Source: Candidatus Peribacteria bacterium
Lineage (GTDB): Bacteria > Patescibacteriota > Gracilibacteria > Peribacterales > Peribacteraceae
Direction of reading: 5' to 3'
Length of the DNA stretch: 58,789 nucleotides
Assembly (NCBI GenBank): GCA_943354555.1
Contig: CALRCM010000003.1
Location: 1 to 58,789 of the forward strand
The notes under the pieces were generated by a model, which was given only the letters and a program-made list of their open reading frames with translations, was not told the origin of the DNA and searched no databases. Both the position numbers and the translations under genes were made by a program. Of the stretch, positions 1-8,800 are shown piece after piece; the first letter of the stretch is position 1; the number at the start of each line of letters is the position of its first letter.

Positions 1-91
1 GTTCACCGGCAATGTCGTGATGGGAATATTCCTTCTTTAGAAGGATGCTGATCTCCAGCCTTTCGGCAGAGGTGAAGTGATGATGGGCCAT
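1..91 (-). CDS. Partial transposase N-terminus (IS30-like HTH_38 domain), truncated by window edge
   Basis: Reverse-strand reading from ATG at 91: MAHHHFTSAERLEISILLKKEYSHHDIAGE..., resembling the N-terminal HTH of IS30-family transposases. Confidence 0.6.
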   Translation of the reverse strand, partial: MAHHHFTSAERLEISILLKKEYSHHDIAGE

Positions 92-176
92 AGGGAGTGA
101 GGGTAGAACCTCACCCCAAGTGATGCATTTCAAAGGTCAGCGGCGGTTCGCTCGTTTACAGGATTGGCAGTTTCTT

Positions 177-220
177 GATGCAGGCGAGGTATGTACACCC
201 GTACATAGCTCGCCTGCATC
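177..220. other. Strong hairpin (12+7 bp stem with one G-G mismatch, 4-nt loop) upstream of fae
   Basis: GATGCAGGCGAG-g-TATGTAC-accc-GTACATA-g-CTCGCCTGCATC read directly. Confidence 0.8.
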
Positions 221-345
221 ATTGTCTGGTGCAGCACTCGAGTGCCAAGGTCCTCTGCAGATGGACCGAGGCGGTACCGCCTGTGCGCATCATCGCGTCA
301 GGCTTTTGATTCCGTGTCTTTGACCCAAAGCTTAGGAGAGCTCAG

Positions 346-843
346 ATGTCCATGTACGTTGGAGAAGCCTTGTGCGGCGAAGGGAACGAAGTCGCACACA
401 TCGATCTGTTGATCGGTGACAAAGAAGGCCCCGTTGGGGTCGCGTTCGCGAATGCGTTGAGTCGGCAAAGTGCCGGCCACAGCAATCTCTTGGCTGTGCT
501 AACGGCGAACCTCGCCGTCAAGCCATCCACGGTCTTGATCACTAAGGTCACGATCAAGGGAGCGAAGCAAGCAGTGCAAATGTTCGGCCCGGCGCAGTAC
601 GCCGTCGCTAAGGCTGTCGCCGACAGCGTCGAAAAAGGCGTGATCCCCAAGGACCAAGCCGAGAAGCTCGTCATCGTGTGTGGAGTCTTCATTCATTGGC
701 AGGCAGCCGATGACAAGAAGATCTACGCTTACAACTACGAAGCGACGATGCTGGCCATCGCTCGTGCGATGAAAGACGAGCCCTCGGTTGACGAGATGCT
801 CGCCCAAAAAGACACGGCCAAGCACCCGTTCTTCGCCGGCTAG
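346..843 (+). CDS. fae: Formaldehyde-activating enzyme (5,6,7,8-tetrahydromethanopterin hydro-lyase)
   Basis: MYVGEALCGEGNEVAHIDLLIGDKEGPVGVAFANAL...VTIKGAKQAVQMFGPAQYAVAKAVADSVEKGVIPKDQAEKLVIVCGVFIH...NYEATMLAI: near-canonical Fae; AGGAG RBS. Confidence 0.95.
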   Translation: MSMYVGEALCGEGNEVAHIDLLIGDKEGPVGVAFANALSRQSAGHSNLLAVLTANLAVKPSTVLITKVTIKGAKQAVQMFGPAQYAVAKAVADSVEKGVIPKDQAEKLVIVCGVFIHWQAADDKKIYAYNYEATMLAIARAMKDEPSVDEMLAQKDTAKHPFFAG

Positions 844-870
844 TCTGCCGCAATCCTGCTACAACGAGTG

Positions 871-899
871 AAAGGCCGGCGCACAGTGCGCCGGTCTTT
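871..899 (+). terminator. Rho-independent-like terminator after fae
   Basis: aaaggCCGGCGCACaGTGCGCCGGtcttt hairpin. Confidence 0.7.
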
Positions 900-942
900 C
901 CTATGCTTTTGCATATCCAGAAATGGGGATTACCATTGAGCT

Positions 943-1365
943 ATGCACGTCCCGCATCTCAGAAAAAAATTGAAGACCCTCAGCGTGATCATCCTGCTGA
1001 TGCTCGGTGTGGGAATCTTTTCTGGGATCAAGAGGCAATCATCCGATGAACCTCACATCGAGTACTTCGATGTAGACAGTGCAACCTTCGTGTCGCAAAC
1101 AAAATACATCAAGCGCATGGAGGTCTGGATGGTGCCCACAAACGCAAAGCAGGAGAGTGACTGGAAAACCATCGGAATCATGCAGAGGTCTTCGCACTGG
1201 TTTCGTTCCGCTACGTGGATATTGCCGATCCCCGAAAAGCCCGTCGCTGCGACGCAAATCATGGTGCGCGGGTACGATGAAGCGGGCATAGAAGCGGACA
1301 GGGTTTCGCTGCCGTGGATTGGGGAGAAGACATTGAAGAAGAAGATATGGAAAATTGAGAATTGA
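943..1365 (+). CDS. Hypothetical membrane-anchored protein
   Basis: N-terminal TM helix (LSVIILLMLGVGIFSGI); C-terminus runs into a 7-mer repeat. Confidence 0.55.
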   Translation: MHVPHLRKKLKTLSVIILLMLGVGIFSGIKRQSSDEPHIEYFDVDSATFVSQTKYIKRMEVWMVPTNAKQESDWKTIGIMQRSSHWFRSATWILPIPEKPVAATQIMVRGYDEAGIEADRVSLPWIGEKTLKKKIWKIEN

Positions 1366-1386
1366 GAATGGAGAATGGAGAATTGG
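1351..1386. repeat. Tandem 7-mer arm, left of four-helix-bundle gene
   Basis: AAAATTG AGAATTG AGAATGG AGAATGG AGAATTG G. Confidence 0.85.
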
Positions 1387-1436
1387 GTGTACGATTGTAC
1401 ACTTGTATTTCTGGATACAGCATAGATATTTGATCT

Positions 1437-1799
1437 ATGCAGAAGCCAAATGTCATACGTGATAAATCCTTCCGCTTTGCGGTTCTCGCAGTAAAACTTG
1501 CGCAAGGGATTGTAGACCAGCAGCGTGAGTACGTTCTGAGCAAACAATTCATAGCATCTGCCACAAGTATTGGTGCAAATGTTGAAGAAGGACTGCAGGG
1601 ACAAAGTCGAAAAGACTTTATTTCCAAGATGTCGATTGCACTCAAAGAGGCTTATGAAACTCGTTACTGGCTTCGCTTAATGTTCGAAACAAATCTAGGT
1701 AACCGACAACGCGTCATTGAACTTGGACACGATGTATCGGAGCTAATTTTAATCCTTGCAAGCATTGTCAAAACTTCGAGAACAGGAAAACGAAAATAA
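1437..1799 (+). CDS. Four helix bundle protein (23S rRNA intervening-sequence protein / S23-Avd-like family)
   Basis: MQKPNVIRDKSFRFAVLAVKLAQGIV...LSKQFIASATSIGANVEEGLQGQSRKDFISKMSIALKEAYETRYWLRLM: hallmark of the TIGR02436/S23 family. Confidence 0.9.
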   Translation: MQKPNVIRDKSFRFAVLAVKLAQGIVDQQREYVLSKQFIASATSIGANVEEGLQGQSRKDFISKMSIALKEAYETRYWLRLMFETNLGNRQRVIELGHDVSELILILASIVKTSRTGKRK

Positions 1800-1800
1800 T

Positions 1801-1831
1801 TCTCCATTCTCAATTCTCCATTCTCAATTCC
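1801..1831. repeat. Tandem 7-mer arm, right of four-helix-bundle gene, inverted relative to 1351-1386
   Basis: TCTCCAT TCTCAAT TCTCCAT TCTCAAT. Confidence 0.85.
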
Positions 1832-3396
1832 TCCAGCGCCCTCTTCGCATCCTCCTCAAGAGGACTTGAAGCAACAGCTCTCTCATACGCCTGCATCGCC
1901 AACTCTCTCTTCCCCTGCGCGCGCAATATCTGCCCCACGTTGTACCACGTCGTCGCATCATCGCGAATCTGCAGGGCTTTACTGTATGCCTGCAATCCCT
2001 CATGTAATCTTCCTCTGCGTACTTCCTCTGTGCCGATGTTACTCCATGCAACGTACGCTCTCGGTTGCGCCTCACTCACATGCGTGAATAGTGTCAGCGT
2101 ATTTTTCCAGACAAGAGATTGTTTATAGGAAAGGACTGAGAAGACGAAGAGGACGAAAAAGACGGTGCTACTGGTAAGAACTGGGAGCTTACGGAACACA
2201 TAAAAGATCAGAAATACAACGACGATCAATAGTCCTATAGAAGGGAGATACGCATACCGGTCCGTCGTTATGTAGATATCGAGCAACTCATTATGCCCCT
2301 TCGTAATATTGGAAAACGATGGAGCGAGGAGCAGCAGGAACCATCCCCACGCGAAGAGCGGCAAACGTACTCCCCTCCTTGCTGCACACGAGAGAACAAC
2401 AACAGAGACGAAGAGGGCGAAAAGGACGGAAAGGAAAAGCTCTGGAGTGAAGAGAGAAACGGGCTTAGTAAATGGATACAGCGCGGAAAGGCCCGAAGGC
2501 CAGAAGAATTTTTGCAGCAGCAGAGTGATCGCGCGGCAACCCATCAGAAATTTTTCGTAGAGGAAGCCCGTATTCGCGATTTTCCCGCCAAGCGCGATGA
2601 TGCCGAAGATCAGAGAAAGAATAGCAAACGGCAGAGCGCGCTTAACGCTATCAGCCGCAGGCGTCCCCACCTTAGGCACAGGCGCTATATACCAATCCAT
2701 AAGCACCATCAGCACCGGCCATGTGATGACAGAAACCTTGGAGAGAAGTGCAAGGAGAAACATCAATACACTCAACCAATACATACCATTCCAAATCTGT
2801 GTCACGCTGAGTAGCGCCGCCGGCCCTGGTTCGATACGTCCTTCGCCAAGCTCAGGACTACTCACCATGACACTGCGGCGCGTATCGAAGCGCGATCGCA
2901 AATAACAGAGCACCGTCAGCAAAAAGAAAAATGCACTCAGCACATCCTTTCGCGCAGCGGCCCAGACGACGGCTTCGGTATGGAGGGGGTGGACGGCGAA
3001 AAGCAATCCGGCGATTATTGAAAATTGAAAATTGAAAATTGAAAATAATTTTCCATTTTCAATTTTCAATTTTCCATTCGGCAATCTGCCAATAATCATT
3101 GCAACCAAAACCGCATTGGATATGTGTAGCAGTAGGTTGCCGAGGTGGTACCCAAACGGCTGCAGCCCCCCGATCATGTAGTTGATCTGATAACTAAGGA
3201 ACGTCAGTGGGATATACAGCTCCGGATCGTACGACGTAAAGGCAAGCCATAGATTGTGAAATGACAGACCTCTGATGATCGGGTTTTCTGTAATAAGCAG
3301 TCCGTCATCCCATGTGACAAAGCCATTGCCTAGTGATTGTCCGTATACAATAAAAGTCAGAACAATAATGCCAAGAATAAGATTAGGGCGAACCAT
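1810..3396 (-). CDS. TMTC-like polytopic membrane protein with C-terminal TPR repeats
   Basis: FVTWDDGLLITENP...YDPELYIPLTFLSYQINYMIGG...LFAVHPLHTEAVVWAAARKDVLS; TPRs near C-term; paralogous to 42560-44509. Start placed at MVRPNL (3396). Confidence 0.8.
   Translation of the reverse strand: MVRPNLILGIIVLTFIVYGQSLGNGFVTWDDGLLITENPIIRGLSFHNLWLAFTSYDPELYIPLTFLSYQINYMIGGLQPFGYHLGNLLLHISNAVLVAMIIGRLPNGKLKIENGKLFSIFNFQFSIIAGLLFAVHPLHTEAVVWAAARKDVLSAFFFLLTVLCYLRSRFDTRRSVMVSSPELGEGRIEPGPAALLSVTQIWNGMYWLSVLMFLLALLSKVSVITWPVLMVLMDWYIAPVPKVGTPAADSVKRALPFAILSLIFGIIALGGKIANTGFLYEKFLMGCRAITLLLQKFFWPSGLSALYPFTKPVSLFTPELFLSVLFALFVSVVVLSCAARRGVRLPLFAWGWFLLLLAPSFSNITKGHNELLDIYITTDRYAYLPSIGLLIVVVFLIFYVFRKLPVLTSSTVFFVLFVFSVLSYKQSLVWKNTLTLFTHVSEAQPRAYVAWSNIGTEEVRRGRLHEGLQAYSKALQIRDDATTWYNVGQILRAQGKRELAMQAYERAVASSPLEEDAKRALEELRMEN
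2799..2888. repeat. Palindromic element inserted in frame in the TMTC-like gene
   Basis: GTGTCAcgcTGAGTAG (2799-2814) / CTACTCAccATGACAC (2858-2873); TCGATACG (2831-2838) / CGTATCGA (2881-2888). Confidence 0.7.
3017..3079. repeat. 63-nt inverted 7-mer element (9 x 7 nt) inserted in frame in the TMTC-like gene
   Basis: 4x ATTGAAA, ATAATTT, TCCATTT, 2x TCAATTT, TCCATTC; encodes NGKLKIENGKLFSIFNFQFSI. Confidence 0.85.
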
Positions 3397-3566
3397 CTTC
3401 AATACTCTAACAGGTGGCGGGGCCCCGCGCGCTACGGGGGGTGAAGGGGAAGGCCCTGCTCTGCGCCGCAGCGCTGTCGAGATGGAAACGCCGAATCCTT
3501 GTAGGCGTTTCCAGCGAGACGCAGGGCCGAGCGGAGGAGAGTTGGCGCGCGGAGAGTTTTTCTTTC

Positions 3567-3601
3567 CCCCTTTCTTTTGTCTGGCTGACAAAAGAAAGGG
3601 G
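3567..3601. other. Perfect 15-bp inverted repeat with 5-nt loop
   Basis: CCCCTTTCTTTTGTC tggct GACAAAAGAAAGGGG. Confidence 0.8.
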
Positions 3602-3633
3602 ATATTGAAAGCATAGCCAAATATGCTTCACTC

Positions 3634-3673
3634 TTGACGATACAAATTAGCACTCTATAATTCCGACTGCTAA
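3634..3673 (+). promoter_or_regulatory. groESL promoter with overlapping CIRCE (HrcA) operator
   Basis: TTGACG-N16-TATAAT (3634-3661) and TTAGCACTC-N9-GACTGCTAA (3647-3673; CIRCE with one mismatch). Confidence 0.9.
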
Positions 3674-3740
3674 CGGAGCATTTTGTTCTCCGTTCCGGCC
3701 ATTTCTTCAGCACTTCTTTACCCTTTTCTCCTTAAGCTCT

Positions 3741-4073
3741 ATGGCAAAAGACGATGTCCAACTCGCGACGAACCTTCACCCGATCGGTGACCGCGTGGTT
3801 GTGAGACCACTCGAAAAAGAACAGGTCACTGCCTCCGGCATTGTGATTCCGGACACTGCAAACGGCGAAAAGCCACAGGAAGGTGTTGTCGTTGCTCTCG
3901 GTAAAGGAGGTGTGGGAAAAGACTGTAGTAACCCCACGGACTTCCTCAAAGTTGGCGATAAAGTCCTCTTCGGCAAGTACGCCGGTGACGACGTGAAGCT
4001 CAAGGACAAATCCGGAAAGGACGTTGAAGTGAAGATCCTTCACCTCGACTCCGTCCTCGCCATCGTAAAATAA
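3741..4073 (+). CDS. groES: Co-chaperonin GroES
   Basis: NLHPIGDRVVVRPLEKEQVTASGIVIPDTA...LFGKYAGDDVKL. Confidence 0.97.
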   Translation: MAKDDVQLATNLHPIGDRVVVRPLEKEQVTASGIVIPDTANGEKPQEGVVVALGKGGVGKDCSNPTDFLKVGDKVLFGKYAGDDVKLKDKSGKDVEVKILHLDSVLAIVK

Positions 4074-4132
4074 TTTCGAATCCTTTCTGCCTTTCCTGCC
4101 TTACTTTTCTACCTTTCTAACCTCTCGTCATT

Positions 4133-5767
4133 ATGGCCAAGCAACTCATCTTCGGAAATGAAGCCCGTCAGAAAATCTTCGCAGGAGTCTCTCAGCTCGC
4201 AGCAGCAGTGCGCGCAACGATGGGCCCCAAGGGCCGCAACGTCGTCATCGAAAAGAAATACGGTGGACCGACCGTCACGAAAGATGGTGTCACCGTCGCT
4301 AAGGAAATCGAGCTCGAAAACCCGTGGGAGAACATGGGCGCTCAGCTCGTGAAGGAAGCAGCAACCAAAACCAATGATGCCGCTGGTGACGGAACGACAA
4401 CGGCTACCGTCCTCGCACATGCCATCATGGAGGAGGGCCTCAAGCACTTGAGTGCAGGCTCCAATGCTATCTCCATCAAGCGCGGTATCGACAAAGCGGT
4501 GAAGGCCGTCAGCGATCATCTGGAGAAGATCAAAAAGAATGTTTCCAAGAAAGAAGAGTACGCAGCGGTTGCAACGATCTCCGCACAAGATGAAGAGATC
4601 GGCGAAGTGATCTCGGAAGTCTTTGCCAAGTTCGGAAGCGGCGGAGTATTTACCGTGGAGGCCGGCCAGACACTCGGCATCGAAAAGGAATTTGTCGAAG
4701 GAATGCAGTTCGATCAGGGATTTATCTCTCCGTACTTCGTCACGGATACTGCGAAGATGGAAGCGTCATTTGAAAACCCATACATCCTTATTACGGATAA
4801 GAAAATCAGCTCCATTCAGGAGATTCTTCCCGTACTCGAGGCACTCGCCCAGCGCGGACGGAAAGAGCTTGTGATCATCGCGGAAAGCGTCGATGGCGAA
4901 GCGCTGGCAACACTGGTCGTGAATAAACTCCGCGGTACATTCACCACCCTTGCCATCAAGGCTCCTGCCTTCGGTGACCGCCGCAAAGAGATCCTCAAAG
5001 ATATCGCGATCCTTACAGGAGGCCGCGTGATCTCTGAGGAAGTCGGTTTGAAGCTCGAAAATGCGACCATCGATGATCTCGGAAAGTCCCGCCGCGTCAT
5101 CGCAGACAAAGACAATTGCACGGTGATCGGCGGAGCCGGAAAGAAGAAGGACATCGAGGACCGCGTAAACGAGATCAAAGTCCAGATCGAAAACACGAAA
5201 AGTGACTTCGATAAAGACAAACTCATGGAACGCCTCGCGAAGCTCTCCGGAGGTGTCGCCGTCATCAAAGTCGGTGCCGCTACGGAAGTGGAGCAGAAGG
5301 AGAAGCAGCACCGTGTGGAAGATGCGCTTGCAGCGACCCGCGCGGCCTCCGAAGAAGGCATCGTCGCCGGAGGAGGCACAGCCTACATACGGTCACTGCC
5401 AATGCTTGAAAAGCTTCACAAGGATACGAAGGACAAAGACGAGAAGCTTGGCATCGAGATCATCATGAATGCGCTCATCGCCCCCACCCACCACATCGCC
5501 CAAAACGGTGGTGTAAGCGGTGAAGTCGTCGTCACCAAGGTCAAAGACCTTACGGGAGACAACGGCTACAACGCGCTCACGGACAAGTACGAGGACCTCG
5601 TCAAAGGCATGGTCATCGACCCGAAGAAAGTCACGCGCTGCGCTCTCGAAAACGCCGCGTCAGTCGCTTCCATGTTCCTCACGCTTGAAGTCGGCATTAC
5701 GGATATCCCGAAGCCCGAACCTGCAATGCCCCAGATGCCAGGAGGCGGAATGGGCGGTGATTTCTAA
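4133..5767 (+). CDS. groEL: Chaperonin GroEL
   Basis: [34 protein letters not shown]...[16 protein letters not shown]-type tail. Confidence 0.98.
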   Translation: MAKQLIFGNEARQKIFAGVSQLAAAVRATMGPKGRNVVIEKKYGGPTVTKDGVTVAKEIELENPWENMGAQLVKEAATKTNDAAGDGTTTATVLAHAIMEEGLKHLSAGSNAISIKRGIDKAVKAVSDHLEKIKKNVSKKEEYAAVATISAQDEEIGEVISEVFAKFGSGGVFTVEAGQTLGIEKEFVEGMQFDQGFISPYFVTDTAKMEASFENPYILITDKKISSIQEILPVLEALAQRGRKELVIIAESVDGEALATLVVNKLRGTFTTLAIKAPAFGDRRKEILKDIAILTGGRVISEEVGLKLENATIDDLGKSRRVIADKDNCTVIGGAGKKKDIEDRVNEIKVQIENTKSDFDKDKLMERLAKLSGGVAVIKVGAATEVEQKEKQHRVEDALAATRAASEEGIVAGGGTAYIRSLPMLEKLHKDTKDKDEKLGIEIIMNALIAPTHHIAQNGGVSGEVVVTKVKDLTGDNGYNALTDKYEDLVKGMVIDPKKVTRCALENAASVASMFLTLEVGITDIPKPEPAMPQMPGGGMGGDF

Positions 5768-5785
5768 GCCAAAAATGATCATAGG

Positions 5786-5813
5786 AAACAGGGGCAAAAT
5801 GCCCCTGTTTTTT
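5786..5813 (+). terminator. Rho-independent terminator of groESL
   Basis: AAACAGGGGCAaaaTGCCCCTGTTTTTT. Confidence 0.9.
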
Positions 5814-5838
5814 GTTAGGTTTAATTGATTATAGTGAA

Positions 5839-5855
5839 ACAAAATAGTATTTTGT
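5839..5855. promoter_or_regulatory. Perfect palindrome, candidate operator, 8 nt upstream of the 1439-aa ORF
   Basis: ACAAAATA-G-TATTTTGT; TATAGT-like -10 just upstream. Confidence 0.5.
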
Positions 5856-5862
5856 CACGCTT

Positions 5863-8800
5863 ATGCCTCGGGATTTACTCAGCTACAGATGGCAGGAAGA
5901 ATATGTATCCCATCCTCCAGAAGGAGAAAGATACGATGTCTGGCATTATCGGAGTCTTATACAACAAGCATGCAATCTGCCAAACAAGCCTCCTCACGAT
6001 TTGACTCCGGAAATTGCAGATGAGATCCGCTTTGTCCGCAATGACATTGCCATTGCACTACCAGAGAATTTCTCACGTCGTGATGCGTTCTCTCTTTTTC
6101 TGACACACGAAAATCCGATGGGAACGTACTACATGCTCGATGACTTGGGAGATATCGCCTATGATCAAGAAAAAGAATTAGCGGCGATCCAATCGAGTTC
6201 ATACTTGCCCGGATATTGGGACCTTGAACCCAAGGAATTGATGGACTCTTACCACCGGTCACTTGACCCTCAAAAGAAAAAACGCGAGGGATCCGTCGAC
6301 TTCCCGACAAATGACAGGGTGAGCATCCGCCTCGGTATCCGCCGAACGCAGAAGCCTGCACCTAAGCAGGTTGTCGAAGGACTCTTTTATGAGCAATTTT
6401 TTTCCGATGAATGGAATTGGGAGTACGGAGCGCCGCAGCTCTTTGCCGCAATTGAAAAAAATCTCGAGAGCAGAACAGTGACAGACGACCCGTTTGAATG
6501 GGTACAGGAACGGATTTCCATCGCTGCAGGGTACTCCATTCTCGGAGGCGGAAAAGAATGCTCACCCCCCTTCCTTGCGCAGGCCTACGAGCGCATGGCA
6601 TCAACGGTATGCAATGGCATACCAGTGGGACATGAGGAGTTTAGAGAATATGAGATCGGTGAAGAGGAGCAAAATCTTCTGATTGAATTGTATGGTCGCT
6701 ATGCATCTTCACTATCACCCGAGATGGTTGAATTCGTTATGGCGCACGCCGTCGTCCTTACACCACAAATCCTGCGTGAGAGCGAGCACATCAAAAAATT
6801 TCTGACACACCTTCCCGAAATGCTTAGTAACGGTCTGAACATCGACAGGGTATTCGAGTATGCTATAGAACCCACAAAAGAAAGTGGGACCGGATTACAG
6901 CGACTGGAATCAGCCCTTCGCATGACCATGAGCATTTACCGCGGGGAAAAACCATGGTGGTTCAAAGAAGATTTCAGCATGAGCGAATGGCTACAGGAAG
7001 ACGACGGCCATGAAACAAACGGACGCCTGCGCCTGCACAATAACCAACTTGGCCGAGCAACGCTTGAGCGCATCGCTCAGAGGGCAGGTTTTGCTTTTAC
7101 CCACGTCCTGGAGCCCTACCACGCCGTAGGGTACCGCATGGGATCCCTACCACCGTTCACGGAAGAGGATGCGATTGATTTCACCGCATTTGTCACAGAA
7201 CACTATGGTATCGGCAACCGCAGGCGTTCCATCGAAGTGATTCGAAATTGCCTCTATATCCTGGAACAGGAAGCACTCCCACTCCGTCATGAGCGCCTCA
7301 AAAACCTGCGTGAGCACCTCGATGAAGTGAAGCCGCAGACACACACGATTGGCCGACTGGAAGCGCGCGATCCGGTCTTCGAAATGCCGGGCGTCCATGT
7401 GCTTACGGCGACGATGCTGCGGAGAAGCCTTGCGGAAAGCATGGAAGTCCATGATCTACGCATCGGTTTTGACATACTCGAGGCGATCGACGAGAAATTT
7501 CAGGAACCTCTTGAGGTTCGGGCACGGACGTACGCTCCGGCACTTCCATCTCATCTTGCTAACATGCAACGAAGAGGGCTTCTCATCAACCAGTCTCCGG
7601 AAGCGCGACTGGCGCTGCCGATTCCCGAAGGCCATCTCCTTGCAAATGTTGAACGCAGGAATCCGTCACTTGGGATTTTTGATTTTTACGCGCAACTCAA
7701 ACAGGAGTGTGGACAAGTCAACCGTGACGTCGCAAAAATCTATTTCCAGCATTGTGCTGCGCGGATGCCCGACCCCTGGCACCCTCCAAAAGGTTTTTTA
7801 CGCTTCCTTGAGCTTTTCGATTTCATCAACACGCCGGGATGGCGCTTCACCGCAATGGAGCATCCCCGGGACCGGCCCAAGGTCTCCGAACAAAATCAGC
7901 GCCGCGAAGTAGCAAAGCAGATGCTCGTCTCCAACATGCTGGATGCCTGGATCATGGGGCTTCTCACCAGTGAAGAACTGGAAGCGCTCTGCAGATGGAT
8001 AACAGCGGAACTAACCGACGAAGAACGCATCGAAATCGAGAAGGATGTGCTGTGGAGCCAAAACGATGATTTGGCGAAGCTCAATCTCCCTTTACCTCCA
8101 CCGGTGGCTGAGGATGAACCGGAGGACATAGAATTATTGACACACGGCAGGATCTCATCCTATATGCGCAGACAGCTTCGCCGTCCGCTTCCTCCAAAGC
8201 CCGTGCCTACGGAGGAGGAACGCGAACAAGAGGCGATGGAGCGGTTGGAAATGAATGTGCGGTCAGAGTGCCAACAGCGTGAGCAAAGGATCCGGTCACA
8301 GAGAATGGTGGCACTCCAGGAAACGTTCACCATGCTCAGCGTGCTCAACAGCATGGCAATTGCAGGATCCTTCAGCATCGCCGAATTGCGCTCTGTGCTC
8401 CGTGAAACTGTGCTCCCTGCCGCCATCAGAGGCGCAGACCAGGGCACGGGAGAAGTACACGCCATACAGCAAGGGGCAATGCTAACAAACCTCGTTCGAA
8501 TGCAGGAACTTGGGGGCATCGATCACCAGGGGTTCCGGTCAGCAATCGAAGGAAGCGCAAGCCCGGAGGAAGCACGGAAAACAGCTTACGACTTCATCCA
8601 ACAAGTGCTTCTGCGTTGCATGGAGGAATCCCTCAACGAAGCCCTGCCAAATGCCATCAATACAGTGACAAGTGTGATGAAAGCACATGCCGGCAAGCCG
8701 GATACAGCGGAAGGAGCACTTGCACGCGCGGTAGGCCAGGCCCGCAAAGATTTGGAAACAGAGCTGCGACGCATTTGGAATGATGCACCATTTGCCGCAC

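Noticed and set aside
1351-1831. CRISPR-like array from short repeats
   Set aside because: Units are contiguous 7-mers with no unique spacers and no cas genes nearby.
3275-3616. ORFs in the GC-rich hairpin block (3275-3616, 3407-3631, 3414-3608)
   Set aside because: Mutually overlapping on both strands, explained by the inverted-repeat, GC-rich sequence; no homology recognised.
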